Shown here one piece after another: positions 30,376 to 42,295 of a stretch of DNA of 64,000 nt. Where the stretch lies: contig JAVRFU010003718.1 of NCBI GenBank assembly GCA_032717465.1, forward strand, positions 2,477,389 to 2,541,388, written 5' to 3'. Under the pieces are notes generated by a model that was given only the letters and a program-made list of their open reading frames with translations, had not been told where the DNA came from and did not search any database. Position 1 is the stretch's first letter; each line of letters begins with the position of its first letter. Made by a program: the position numbers and the translations under genes. This DNA comes from Coenobita brevimanus (taxonomy: Eukaryota; Arthropoda; Malacostraca; Decapoda; Coenobitidae).

Positions 30376-30733
30376 GGGAAGCGGTGGCAGTATCAGTAGA
30401 GAGGCGGCCAGCAGTCCTAATGGACCCAGGTTCGAATCCCGGCTGAGGCAGGGAACAGTTTAAGGATTTGAATTTCTTAAAAAGCAGACTTTCTTAATCT
30501 GCCAGAAGACTCGCCGACATGTCATAAAAATACCCCCGCTAATACCAGTACACCAGTCCTGTATTAGACATCCCTAGCATGTATTCAATATGGATGGTGG
30601 GTTTTAGCGCTAAAGTGGTGACATGTGGAGATGTAGGAGGACTACTGGGCCCCAAGAAGGACTACTGGGACTTGGGAATGTGCCCTGAAGCCTTTGCTGA
30701 GAGTCGGACACTTTAAAAAATAAAAAGTAACCA
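30376..30733 (+). mobile_element. tRNA-derived SINE 3
   Basis: Plus-strand copy: A-box-like GGTGGCAGTATCAGTAGAG, B-box GGTTCGAATCCC (30431), then the same body as the other SINEs (CCCCCGCTAATACCAGTACA) to GAGTCGGACACTTTAAAAAA. It lies in the 3' part of the unknown insert. Confidence 0.88.
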
Positions 30734-30939
30734 ATAAATATTGATATAAATGCTATATATATATGACAATATCTGTTTCTGTTGAATTTCCAAAGACCAT
30801 GGGGCCTGTGAAGATGTACAGATAGACCAGTAATATTTTAACACCTTTTATATTCCATTTGGCAACTTTTGATCACCCATAGCATTTCAGAAACTGCACA
30901 CACACAAAAAAAAAAAATAAATAAAAAAAAAAAAAAAGA

Positions 30940-33116
30940 CATCTGTTTTACTCCACCCTAATGCCCATCTTGTCCTCAGTGGAGGCTTACGGAGGAGGGC
31001 TGGTGGGTCTGTACAGGGGCATTGTCCACTTCCTCTCCTGAGGTGAACCTCCCCCTTGAGGGACTGGCTGGCTCTTTTGCATCATGGCTAGTGAGGGCAG
31101 GCCATCATGCTTTCGCATTGGTGACATGTCGTTCAGTTCGTCGTTGTGGGGTGCCTTGGTGGTTTGAGGTTTATCGAGAGGCAGTAACGGCCGGGTGCAG
31201 AACATGGTATGCATGGCGCCGTTGCCTGTCGGTCACCAATATGCTGCTCTGTAAACACCTGAATACAGAATACACTCGTATCATTGTGGCTACCCAACGG
31301 GAGGCCTGGTCATTGTTTGTTGCACCCCTTTCCTTTTACACATCGTCCACCCATACATGGAGGTTTCTCAGGGCAGTGCATGGCAAGGTGTCCTCATTTT
31401 CCTTTCCTCTTTGTCAGGATAGAGTGGACTTATTAACTGATGCATCAAAGACGGACTTTTTGGCTTCCTTTTTTGGTTCCAAGCTTGGCATCCCTGTTCC
31501 TCTCTCCAACCTGGACCTTCTCATGACAGTGGTTAGTGAAGCAGAGGCTGGTAGACCCCTATCTGGCTTGGTGGATCCTTTTACATCAAGAGAGCTATCT
31601 TCAACCATCTCAGCACTGGCCCCTCACAAGACAGCCGGGCCGGATCTCATCCCATATGAATTTCTAAGCCATCTCCCTTTGTCGGGTTGTGACATCCTCC
31701 TGGATATATATAATATCAGTTGCTTGACAGGTGTTTTCCTGGAGCCTTGGAAAGTCTCAACTTTTCTCCTGTTCCCAAAGTCATGTAAGGATCTTACACA
31801 TCCTGCAGGATATCGCCCCATTGCCCTCCTGCGGTGCATAGGAAAGTTGATGGGTAGGATGGTTGGCACTCATTTATAGTGGTGGGCAGAGATAAACAAT
31901 ATTTACCTGGAGGAACAGTGTGGTTTTCAGCCAGGCCGGGGCACGCTGGATGTCTCACATCAGCTGGAGCATCAGATACAAGAAACGTATCGCAGTAAGG
32001 GTGTCATGCTGGCTCTGTTTGTGGATCTAGCAGGTGCTTTCGACTCTGCATCCTATGAGGCTGTTTTACACAAACTGGTGTTTGTGGGGATCCAGGGGTC
32101 CCCCTCTCCTGGCTGCGCAATTATTTGACGGGCAGGCAGTTGTGTGTGTCGGTGGGAGGGGCCATGTCTACACCACATCATGTTAGGCATGGTGTTCCTT
32201 AGGGATCTGTCTTAAGCCCATTCTTATTTAATATTCTATCAGATCTTCCACGCCCCCCAGCCACCACCCATGTCGTTTATGCAGATGACCTTACGCTGCT
32301 CAGTACAGCTACCACATTGTTAGAGGCTCAACAGTGCCTCCAAGCTGGGATGGATGCCCTCCTTCAATGGTTAGGCAGGTGGGGGTTGCAGGTTAATGTT
32401 GAGTAATGTGCATTGATGCGTTTTACCCTCAAGTGTAGCTTTCCTTCTCTCCCTCATATCTCCCTGGCAGGCAGCCCAGCCCTCTGCCACACCAAAACAC
32501 TTTCTTAGGCCTCCGTCTGGATGGACCTTACCTAACGTGGAAATCCCATATTGAGTACTTAAGATCCTCGTGCTGAAATGCCTTGACACAATGAAAAGTA
32601 TAGCTGGGACACGCTGGGGGGCCTCCTGTGAAGTTTTATTGAAGTTCTACAGTGTTTACATCTTGAGCAAAATACAGTATAGTGTTGATATTTGCGGTTC
32701 GGCCTCTCTGTTGGTTTAAGTAGGTTGGAAGTCATGCAGAACAATCCCTTACGGATAGCTTTGGGGCATTTAAGTCCTCCCCAGTGGTCACCCTACATGT
32801 GGAGGCTGGTGTCTTGCCACTAACATGGGCCAGACATCATCATAACTGTTCTACTTATCGTCGTATCGAGTCCTTCTCCCCATCCCATCCTCTTCATGTC
32901 CTTTTCACCCATTCTCCTTTTGACCCCTTGCTCCCTCCTGGCCTGTCTGTTCTCATGCCTCTTTCCTTGTCCGTGCCCTTCGCTCCTCATCTGTCCTCTC
33001 CCTCCCTCCCTCCTCTTCCTTCCCCAAAACCCCCAGTGTCCCCTATCCCATCCTGGTCCCCTTTGCCTTCCATGTTTAGTCTCACCCTCCACGTCCCATA
33101 TTGTAAAGCTAGTAAT
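30940..33116 (+). pseudogene. Jockey-like LINE reverse transcriptase, cut by BEL array
   Basis: RT N-terminal region open at 31022-31879: ALAPHKTAGPDLIPYEFLSH, FLEPWKVSTFLLFPKS and HPAGYRPIALLRCIGKLMG. Broken frames follow with EEQCGFQPGRGTLDVSHQLE, LALFVDLAGAFDSASYEA, a degraded QGSVLSP region and YADDLTLLS (about 32280, shifted). The C terminus reads VTLHVEAGVLPLTWARH (32785-32840) and proline-rich sequence to 33111. The LINE then stops at the BEL array and its RNase H resumes at 61917. Several stops; old. Confidence 0.85.
33112..33116 (+). repeat. left target-site duplication GTAAT of the BEL array
   Basis: GTAAT directly precedes the first LTR (TGTTAGATCC) and recurs after the last LTR at 61912-61916. 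Five bases fit BEL/Pao integration. Confidence 0.85.
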
Positions 33117-34082
33117 TGTTAGATCCAACAGGAAACAAAAGGGTAGTTGCAACATTTATTCACATAGTTTCAACCTGGAATAACATATTATAATAAATAC
33201 AGTTTCAATGTTTCAGATATTCTAAAATTCTTTAACTGCCTTGAGCTGATATTACGAGTTATTCATATAAACGTACAGTCCACTAGCAAGCATTAAACAG
33301 CAAGTCCACCACCAACAGTATAAACGAATTTCTGAATTATATGTTATATACATCTCCAAAGTATATAGATCTAGTTCTATGTTCACTTTATAACAATAAT
33401 ATAGGTACTAAATCAATATTCACTTACACCATGACCCTCCATGGCTCCTGATGGACCATATGGTAGTAACGAAAACCTAGGTGGCTGCATGAGTACTGAA
33501 ATTTGAATTACTGTATATTAGTCATACCTGAAGTATCCTTGCATAATAATAAATAGTAAAAATATTGTATCAAATATCAAGCACACTCTGCCATGACAAC
33601 TAAAAACTCTGTCAAGTATTATAACCCACCGATAGTGCCGCAATCTACTCATATGTCCGGAGCTTCACCAGGCACCGTCAGTCACTACTGCCTATATGGA
33701 ACTGACCTGAGAATGAGCACTGAGTGGCCAGGAAGCAGATCACAAACAAATGCTAGCCAGATGCGCACTGATTTACAAATCTTTCTTCCTTACCATAATT
33801 ACAATAATAAATTAATACACAACTAATAGTAAATGTTATTACACATTACATCAATATCTTATTTCAATAGTGTACCCAAACATAATGCAAACACCAAACA
33901 CATACTGAACACTAAAATACAGACAGCCAACCGAATCCCATACAACTAGCACAGTTAAGACCTGTCCTTTGCACAATACAAATACTTTACTAATGATTAC
34001 TAGGTACAATATTTAAGGTAAACAGTACATAATTACAATACAGTACATATCATCATGAGTGCAGATGATAAATGATGATACA
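33117..34082 (-). repeat. BEL LTR1 (966 bp)
   Basis: Bounded by TGTTAGATCC and ATGATGATACA on the plus strand (TGTATC...TAACA on its own strand, the TG...CA rule). Next to it lies a purine-rich stretch on the minus strand (GCGGGTGGCGAA), the likely polypurine tract. Variants ACATATTAT, TTATTCATATAAAC and AATGCAAAC are shared with LTR3. Confidence 0.93.
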
Positions 34083-34112
34083 TTCGCCACCCGCAGAAGA
34101 AAAGCTATAAGT

Positions 34113-36520
34113 TCATTGTTCCTCTACTGGCAATAAAACTATCAGTCTGTGTACAGAACGCTTGACTTCTACATCATCTACACCCTTGTATGTTGGTCCT
34201 GGTTTCTGTACCTTGTACCTGATTGTAGCATCTCTCCCTCTGCCATCTCGTCCTGGTTCTGCTACTGTTACCTGAGCCAATTTCCATTTGCCTAGAACTG
34301 AATTAGTATCCTGAACTAGCACAATGTCGCCAGACTTAAGATTCCTCTTTTCTACATGCCATTTTTGCCTCACTATTAAAGTTGAAAAATAGTCACGGTG
34401 CCACTTCTTCCAAAAACCAGTAACAATATTGTCTAAAAATTCCAGTCTATTTTTTACATTGTGACAATTCTTCCAAGGACCAGTGGGAGCTCTTGAAGAA
34501 GTTCTTCCTAACAGTAAATCATTAGGGCATAAATAACTGCCAAGCTCTATGTCTGTCCCTGGCTTGATACCGTTTGGCCGCTCATTCAGCATATTTGCAA
34601 CGTCAAACAAAACTGTCTGCAGTTCTCCGAATGTAAGACTGCTATCTCCAATCAACATAGTCAAAGACCTCTTAATAAGTTTTACCAGTGACTCGCTACA
34701 CCCACTCTGCCAAGGTGCATCAGCAGACTTATTGAAAGACCAAGTCATGCCTTCATGAGATCCAAAATACATCAGCTTATCCACATCCCATTTACTCATT
34801 ATTTGCCTCAGTTCCTTATTGGCAGATACTAGTTGAGGACCACTATCAGAATGTATAGTGCTTGGATACCCTCTGAGAGATACAAATCTAAAAGCAGCAA
34901 GGAAATTCTGGGTGTCATACCCGTCTACTAGGTCTATGTAAACAGCTCGTGTTACTAGACAATTGAAAACTACGCCATAAGCTTTACCACTGGTTCTGTG
35001 TTTAACTCTGTCCTTTATCTTAAAAGGTCCAAATAAATCAAGTGATATGTGATGGAATGGAGGGGATGGTTGCAACCTTTCATTTAATACCTCACCCATT
35101 ATCTGACCTTCAACCCTAGCATTTAGTCTTCTGCATTTTACACATTTGTTTTTGACAGATTTTATCAATCTCCGTACACCTGGAATCCAGAATTTTGTTT
35201 GAATCTTAACTAGGGTAGTTTCAATACCAGAATGATCTACATTGTGTAGATGGGTGACATACAGTCTAGTAAAAGGGTGGTTAACTGGTAGAAGAATGTA
35301 ACAGTCTTTGTTCCAGTTGTCTTTAAGCCATTTTGCTATTCTCTGACCTACAGTAATTAATCCTTGTGTGTTCAGGCTTGGTCTTAATCGTTGATATCTG
35401 CTGTACCAGTCGGTCGCCAAGTTCTTTTGTACCTCTCTGATCCACAAAGTTTCTGCTTCTTTTAGCAATATGGCAGACAGTGGTTTACAAATGCCTCTTA
35501 AAGATTTTTCTTTACCTGCAGCCAGTAACCTACTGGTGACTCTTAGCAGCTTATTATAACCATTAAATCTGTCTAAATTAATAAAACTCAGACTGGTCAT
35601 GATGTCTCTCTTGATCTCGCAATTCATAGTTACTCCCTTTCTATCTGGTAACTCATCATCACAGAACTGACTAACTGGCCACAGATGAATTGGCTGACAT
35701 AGGTAATCTGGTCCTTTCTGCCACACAGAATCAGAATTTAGTTTACTTGGAATCATAGGCCTTGTTAAGAGATCAGCCGGATTATCTTTCGACTGTACCC
35801 ACCACCATTCACTGGGATCAGTTTTATTTTGTATTTCAGCTACTCTGGTGCCTACAAAGGTTTGAAATCCATAAGTCTCCTTTTGAATCTGAGCTCTAAC
35901 TATGGCGGAGTCCACAATATGCATTACTGAATTAAACTTCCAGTCGAGTACTTGCACAATCATTTCTCTGAGCCTGGTCGACAACACAGCACCACACATT
36001 TCAAGACGAGGCATTGTCATTTGTTTAATAGGAGCCAGTCTCTGTTTGGCAGCAATTAAACTAGATTTGAATTTCCCTGACTTAACTTGCCATGTAACAT
36101 ATGCACAAGCTCCGTATGCCAGAGTGCTATTGTCAGAAAATATCACTAACATAGGATTTCCAATAGCATCGTCAGACTTAAGACATCTTTCAAAAGTCAA
36201 AGCTTCCAATTCATACAAATCAGTAAAGAAAGTTTTCCATTTTTCCTTCATATCATTAGATAAGGGACTATCCTATCCAGATGTGTGATCCTGTTTGTCT
36301 TTCACTATTCTGCTCTGAATAACTAATTCTCTCAGCAGCACCTTTCCTTGTAGTGTAAATGGTAATATAAGTCCAAGAGGGTCATATATAGATGCTACTT
36401 GACTCAAGACCATTCTTTTAGTGAGAACTGTGGGAAAATTTAACTCAATCTCGGAAAGCTTTAAATTTGGTCCAGTATTCACTTTCTTGATTTTCTTAGA
36501 GAAGTTCACTTTAACACTGA
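34113..36520 (-). pseudogene. BEL copy A: RNase H, integrase and C-terminal domain
   Basis: This region degrades template RNA and integrates the cDNA. From the N-terminal side: LVIQSRIVKDKQDHTSG, then TAG at 36273-36275 (Trp in copy C), then RNase H-like VIFSDNSTLAYGACAYV. Next is the H2C2 finger (HNVDHSGIETTLVKIQTKFW ... CVKCRR). The integrase core has ISLDLFGPFK, IHSDSGPQLV and SGCSESLVKL (D, D, E). The C-terminal domain reads FWKKWHRDYF...GDIVLVQDTN. Open for 712 residues below the TAG. The N-terminal edge is cut by LINE R4 at 36521. Confidence 0.92.
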
Positions 36521-38370
36521 AAAGATTAGTAAGAGAGAGTAAGAAGAGAGTGGATGAGGAATTTGGAAGGAATTTGAGTGTAAAGTGGAGGGACTGTAAG
36601 AAAATGTTCTGGAGAGAGGTGAAAAGAGTAAGACAGGGTGGAAGTGAAGTTAGCAGGGGAGTGAAAGATAAAAATGGTAGATCACTAGTGGAGAAGGGAG
36701 AAAAAGTGAGCAGATGGAGAGAACACTTTAAGGAATTGTTGAACGTAGAGGATGGAAGTAATGCGAGTATAAGTGGCTGGGGAATGCCTGGGAGAAGGAG
36801 GGAGGTGAGAAGACAGGAAGAAATCGGTAGGATAGAAGTTGTGGAAGCAATGAAGAAAGTTAAATCAGGGAAAGCCCCAGGAATTGATGGAGTGTGTGGT
36901 GAAATGCTGAAGCACTGGGGAGATAGTAGTAGAATGGATGTGGAAGATGTGCAGATTGGCCTGGGAGGAAGGTAGAGTCCCGGAGGATTGGAAGTCAGGT
37001 ATAATTATTCCCTTGTACAAAGGAAAAGGGGAAAAAGAAGTGTGTGGTAATCATAGGGGCATTTGTCTTCTTAGTATAATAGGAAAAGTGTATGGTAGGA
37101 TACTTATTGACAGAGTTAGAGAAAGAACAGAGAAATTAGTTGGAGAAGAACAGGGAGGCTTTAGGAAGGGAAGAGGTTGTGTAGATCAGATATTCATTCT
37201 CAGATCATTAGTGGAAAAGTTTCTAGAGAAGGGAAAGAAGTTGTATGCGGCTTTCATGGATTTGGAGAAAGCATATGACAGGGTGGATAGACTAGGATTG
37301 TGGAAAGTGTTAAGAATATATGGAGTAGATGGGAAGTTGTTGAATGCTGTGAAGAGTATGTACGATGGTGCGAAGGCTGCAGTGCATGTGGATGGTGAAC
37401 TAAGTGAATTTTTCTCTTTGAAAGTTGGGTTGAAACAGGGATGTGTCATGTCTCCATGGCTGTTCAATCTGTACATGGATGGGGTAATAAAAGAGGTACG
37501 AGGTAGGGTAGTGGCTGTTGGAGTGGCCCTGGTGAGAGAGGATAGTGTTTGGAAACTCCCTGTACTGTTGTTTGCAGATGATACTGTGTTGAGTGAAGAC
37601 GAAGGGGAGCTGCAAGGCTTGGTGGATGAGTTTGAGAGAGTGTGTAAGAAACGGAATCTAAAGGTGAATGTAGGGAACAGTAAAGTGATGGTCTTTGAGA
37701 GAGGTGAAGTCAGTGAATATACAGCGAGGTTGGATGGTGAGGAATTGGAAAATGTGAGTACGTTTAAGTACTTGGGTAGTGTGATGAGTAAGGATGGAGG
37801 TTTGGAGGGTGAATTGCTTGAAAGGGTACAGCAGGGAAGAAAGGTTGCTGGTTCTTTGAAAGCAGTGATAAGAAACAGGGAAGTGAGCATGGAAGTGAAA
37901 AAGTTACTACATGCCAGTATTGTGATACCAACTCTAACGTACGGAAGTGAAGCTTGGACGTTGTTGGAAGGACACAAGTCAAGAGTGAGAGTGGTGGAAA
38001 TGAGTTATTTAAGAGGAGCCTGTGGAGTCACATGGAGAGACAGGCTGATGAATGAGGATATAAAGGAGCGTTGTTGTGTTGATGTGGATGTGATAGGAAG
38101 CGTTATGAGGAACACACTGAGGTGGTTTGGCCATGTGGAGAGGATGGAGGGTGAAAGACTGACGAAGAGAGTGTATGTGAGTGAGGTGGAGGGGGAAAGA
38201 GGGAGGGGGAGGCCGAGGATGAGATGGAGGGATGGGGTGGAGAGGTATATGAGAGAGGTGGATGTGAGTTGGGAGCAGGGGAGTGAAATGGCGGGGGACA
38301 GGGCGACTTGGAGGCGATTTGTTTGTGGCCACCCCAAACGGGATTGAGGCGTCTGGCAATAGATAGATAG
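36521..38370 (+). mobile_element. RTE-like LINE R4 inside BEL copy A
   Basis: A 5'-truncated copy starting AAAGATTAGTAAGAG and ending GGCAATAGATAGATAG, placed between ACTGA and ATCAGTTTATCC of the BEL pol. Copy C has the unoccupied sequence (ACTGAATATCAGTTT at 53901-53915). Copy B has the same insertion at the same base. Confidence 0.95.
36524..38347 (+). pseudogene. LINE R4 reverse transcriptase
   Basis: Linker and RT in two frames: 36524-36975 (KRVDEEFGRNLSVKWRDCKK to GKAPGIDGVCGEMLKHWG) and 36938-38347. A 2-base loss near 36920 relative to R1 causes the shift. Motifs: EDWKSGIIIPLYKGKG, EEQGGFRKGRGCVDQIF, FMDLEKAYDRVD, KQGCVMSPWLFNLYMDG and FADDTVLSEDEG (one Leu codon shorter than R1). The C-terminal domain is complete: TLTYGSEAWTLLEGHKSR, NTLRWFGHVERMEGERLTK, GRGRPRMRWRDGVERYM, VCGHPKRD. 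The best-preserved RT of this LINE group in the window, but the 5' end is missing. Confidence 0.92.
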
Positions 38371-39128
38371 ATCAGTTTATCCCCTCTAGGGTCCCAAGTT
38401 AAACCCAAAACCTTTTCTTTGCTGGTTTTCAGTAATTTGACATCTTCAAATGTTTCATTTTTGCCAGACAGTATCCAATGTTTGACCTTAAATCCTCCCA
38501 CAGATAATATTTTCTCAGCATCTCTAATTAGTTTGTAAGCTTGATCATAGTTAGTTACTGACTGCACTGTATCATCAACATAAGAGTTTTTGATGATCAT
38601 CTTGGCTGCTGCTGGATATTCTGACATACCCCTTTCGGCTGTGTGACGAAGAGCTAGCATTGCTATTATTCCACTAGGGCGATCACCAAAAGTTACAGCC
38701 GTCATTACATAATGTTCTGTTATCTTACTTTCATCCATATTCCTCCATAAAAACCTGTGAGTATGTTGTTCAACAATGCCCAGTCTAACAGTATTATACA
38801 TCTTAGATATGTCTCCCACTAATGCAACTTTTTCGTGACGAAATCTTAACAAAATAGGTAGCAGTTCATTTAACACATTTGGTCCCTTAACCCAGTAGTC
38901 ATTTAAACTATAACCCATGTAAGAAGCTGATGAGTTAAATACTATTCTCACTGGAGTTGATACCGAATCAGGCTTAAATACTTCGTTGTGATGAATATAT
39001 TGTACAGGACCTGTGTAATTTGTCAACTCCTCCTCTGATAATTTTCTAGCTACGTTTCTACCCATCATATCTTTCATCTGATTCTGGTAAGTCTTTGCAT
39101 ATTCAGGTCCTAATTTAGCCAGTCTCAT
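38371..39128 (-). pseudogene. BEL copy A: reverse transcriptase
   Basis: Pao-type RT: IVFNSSASYMGYSLNDYWV, KGPNVLNELLPILLRFRHE, VALVGDISKMYNTVRLG (first Asp), FLWRNMDESKITEHYVMTAV and the catalytic SYVDDTVQSV. Then comes the connection region LSVGGFKVKHWILSG to LGLTWDPRGDK, where LINE R4 interrupts. Unlike B and C, this copy reads Leu rather than TGA just before SVGG. A 10-base deletion relative to C near 39125 shifts the frame at the start. Confidence 0.9.
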
Positions 39129-39900
39129 TTCATTCGAGCAATAGCCACAGGCAAATTATTTGGCAGCTCAGAAGGATCTTTTAACCAAGGATATTCAGCT
39201 GTCCACTGATTATTGACTTCATCAAGCTTCAAACCTTTCTCAATTAGTTCCAGTTCTCTCCTTTCATTTATTGTATAGCTGTTAGACACATTGTTATATC
39301 CTGACAACCTGCATGACTCGCATTTACTTCCAGTCCACTCAACATCAAAACACTTATCAAGTGACTGCTTCAGACTGTCTGTACTTTCCACCACAATATC
39401 ATTGGGATAAGTAACACCTGCTAGATGATGGAGCCTGATACACAAATTCTCTGATTTATTGTTTTCTAAATTTAGTGATGGATGATTACCACGTAAGCAA
39501 AATCCAAATTGGTTCTTTAAAATTTGCAGATTCCCAACAGTTTTGACAATTTGTGGTAAGAGTACAGCAATCAGCCCCAACAAGTAAGTCTATACTCCCC
39601 ACTGGCCTTGTAATTTCGTCAGCGGAGACGTCCAGTAGACTAGCCACTGCTGACACATTTACATAATTTACATTTGACGTTATTTCTCCGATTCTGTAAG
39701 CCTTAACAGTCCACACTTTGCCTTCTCTGTCAGTCAGTGGCAATGTATATTCCTTGCTGATGTATTTCTCTGTTTGGTTTCCCACTTTTGTGATGGTCAG
39801 ATTAATTTCTCTGCCTGATAAGCCTAACTTCGAAGCCATTCTGTGTGTTATAAGAGTCATGTCACTTCCAGGATCCCAAAGAGTGTTAACTGGTTGACCA
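39125..39900 (-). pseudogene. BEL copy A: protease and linker, two frames
   Basis: Aspartic protease region with LWDPGSDMTLITHRMASKLG (DPGS in place of the usual DSGS) to VGSIDLLVGADCC. A one-base loss near 39570 moves the remainder into LLPQIVKTVGNLQILKNQFG and the cysteine-bearing CFDVEWTGSKCESCRLSGY (39125-39583). The same two breaks, before the DPGS and at GADCC, occur in copies B and C. Confidence 0.85.
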
Positions 39901-41286
39901 TTACTGATTACTAATGATCAACAGCACATTAGATTTAGAGATAACACTTTTGTTTATCCCTAAGCCATGAAACATAATGCCATCTACATGAGCATGATGT
40001 AAACTAGGATGATGATGTTTTCCACACCTTTGATCGTTATCCACCACATTGCAAGTTCTCTTAAGCTCACAGTTGCGTGCTGTGTGATGTCCTGACATGC
40101 AGTTAAAGCAGATACCTTTCCTTTTCATTAGATCTATTTTATCAGGAGTACTTAAACTGTAAAATGCTGATCACTCTAATATACTGTGACTTTCCGAATC
40201 ATGATACCAACAATTCTCATTTCTTCTGTTTTTCTTATCTTGTTTACCTATACTTATTTCTGTTAGGGTTTTAGTCAAATTAACCAGACATTGTTCAATC
40301 TGTGATTGATTTGTCTGTAGACCTCTAAGTGCATCAACTAATTCAGGCTGGTTATAAGATCCTGTAGCTCCCTCAATGAAGTCAGAAGTGGCACTGTTGA
40401 TACTGCCTTTACTGTGAGCTGTATTGGTTCTTATTGTTGAGTCCATATATTCCAATACCTGTTTTTCCTTGAGCAGGAACTCAAGTAGCAACTTAAAGAT
40501 GCTACCAGAATTACCTGAACTATCTGCATGTATCACCCATTCTCGCTTCTGTGTGTTTGGGAGGACTTTTTCTATCATACTAACTACATTTACTGAATCC
40601 ATTTCTGACTCAAGTTTCATCTTTAAATCTAGCCAGCATCTCTCGACCTTTTCTACTAGTTTCACAAAACCTTTATTATCACCTTCTACCAAAGGTTTTA
40701 AAGATTTCAGATCTGAGAGAATCACATCCACGACCTTGCGACTATTCCCATATTTTAAGTCTAATCGCTGAAACATAGCATCATAATCATTCTCAACCCC
40801 TTTGACAGTTTTTAGTGCTTCCCCAGACAAACATTGTTTTAATGCAAAGGGATCTTTTCCAAAGGCTTTCATCATTTACCTCTCATAGTCATCTTTGAAG
40901 GCCGGGTACTCTCTTATATCTCCATTGAATGTGGGAGGTGTTAATGCCTTCACTTTGACTGCCTTTGTTGGCACATTTTTATCACAAAGTTTTTCCAAAG
41001 TTATATGAATATCTGTCCGTTTCTTGTCTAATTCTTTCATGTAGTTGTCCTCCTCATCGAGCAACACTCCATCAGCCTGCGTACTGTATAATAATGCCAC
41101 ATATTTTTCATGTAATCGCTCAACTCCAATGTATGCTTCAGATACCTGATCATAGTTGCTCCGAAGGACGGGTGTGGGGTCTTCTTTATCGATGCCCTCT
41201 TGAAGCAGGTTCAGCTTTCTCGTAAATTTCCGTTTGGCCACAGCTCGCTGCATCTTGATTTTCTCCAATTCTTCCTCACGTCCCAT
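39901..41286 (-). pseudogene. BEL copy A: gag and zinc knuckles
   Basis: Gag starts at MGREEELEKIKMQRAVAKR (41286) with a helical segment, then LTPPTFNGDIREYPAFKDDY. A TAA at 40876 (Leu in copy C) is followed by ALKQCLSGEALKTVKGVEND and KSLKPLVEGDNKGFVKLVEK. After another stop (40171) come the knuckle CFNCMSGHHTARNC (CX2CX4HX4C) and CGKHHHPSLHHAH. This is the DUF1759/zinc-knuckle gag layout of BEL/Pao elements. Only about 20 bases separate the gag ATG from LTR2. Confidence 0.88.
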
Positions 41287-41305
41287 CTTGGAAGTGGTGT
41301 TGAAA

Positions 41306-42265
41306 TGTTAGATCCAACAGGAAACAAAAGGGTAGTTGCAACATTTATTCACATAGTTTCAACCTGGAATAACATTATAATAAATACAATTTCAATTTTT
41401 CAGATATTCTGAAATTCTTTAACTGCCTTGAGCTGATATTACGAGTTATATAAACGTACAGTCCACTAGCAGGCATTAAACAGCAAGTCCACCACCAACA
41501 GTATAAACGAATTTCTGAATTATATGTTATATACATCTCCAAAGTATATAGATCTAGTCCTATGTTCACTATATAACAATACTATAGGTACTAAATCAAT
41601 ATTCACTTACACCATGACCCTCCATGGCTCCTGATTGACCATATGGTAGTAACGAAAACCTAGGTGGCTGCATGAGTACTGAAATTTGAATTACTGTATA
41701 TTAGTCATACCTGAAGTATCCTTGCATAATAATAAATAGTAAAAATATTGTATTAAATATCAAGCACACTGTGCCATGACAACTAAAAACTCTGTCAAGT
41801 ATTATAACCCACCGATAGTGCCGCAATCTACTCGTATGTCCGGAGCTTCACCAGGTACCGTCAGTCACTACTGCCTATATGGAACTGACCTGAGAATGAG
41901 CTCTGAGTGGCCAGGAAGCAGATCATAAACAAATGCTAGCCAGATGCGCACTGATTTACAAATCTTTCTTCCTTACCATAATTATAATAATAAATCAATA
42001 CACAACTAATAGTAAATGTTATTACACATTACATCAATATCTTATTTCAATAGTGTACCCAAACATAATGCGAACACCAAACACATACTGAACACTAAAA
42101 TACAGACAGCCAACCGAATCCCATACAACTAGCACAGTTAAGACCTGTCCTTTGCACAATACATATACTTTACTAATGATTACTAGGTACAATATTTAAG
42201 GTAAACAGTACATAATTACAATACAGTACATATCATCATGAGTGCAGATGATAAATGATGATACA
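41306..42265 (-). repeat. BEL LTR2 (960 bp), shared by copies A and B
   Basis: Same bounds as LTR1. Variants ACATTATAATAAAT, TTATATAAAC, TAGTCCTATG and AATGCGAAC are shared with LTR4. No target-site duplication flanks it: both sides are BEL internal sequence. Confidence 0.93.
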
Positions 42266-42295
42266 TTCGCCACCCGCAGAAGAAAAGCTATAAGT

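Larger units (their letters stand above)
26250..30937 (+). mobile_element. poly(A)-ended insert carrying an unknown gene, split by LINE and SINE
   Basis: The segment lies between the endonuclease and RT of a Jockey-like LINE and ends in an A-rich tail (30907-30937). Removing the nested LINE (27036-28545) and SINE (30376-30733) leaves one degraded coding region with a 3' non-coding part. That suggests a retrotransposed transcript or an unfamiliar element. I found no target-site duplication. Confidence 0.5.

Noticed and set aside
32784..33111. Pro/Ser-rich frame as a separate gene
   Set aside because: It starts with VTLHVEAGVLPL, typical of a Jockey RT C terminus, and stops at the BEL array; it is part of that pseudogene.
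37186..37977. Long minus-strand frame rich in Ser/Pro (similar ones at 8656, 14233, 45369 and 62618)
   Set aside because: They are antisense to conserved LINE reverse transcriptase. The purine-rich coding strand leaves few stops on the opposite strand. No motif supports them.
38103..38370. Extension of BEL RT copy A into a Pro/Ser-rich tail
   Set aside because: The tail is read antisense through LINE R4 after the insertion junction at 38370.
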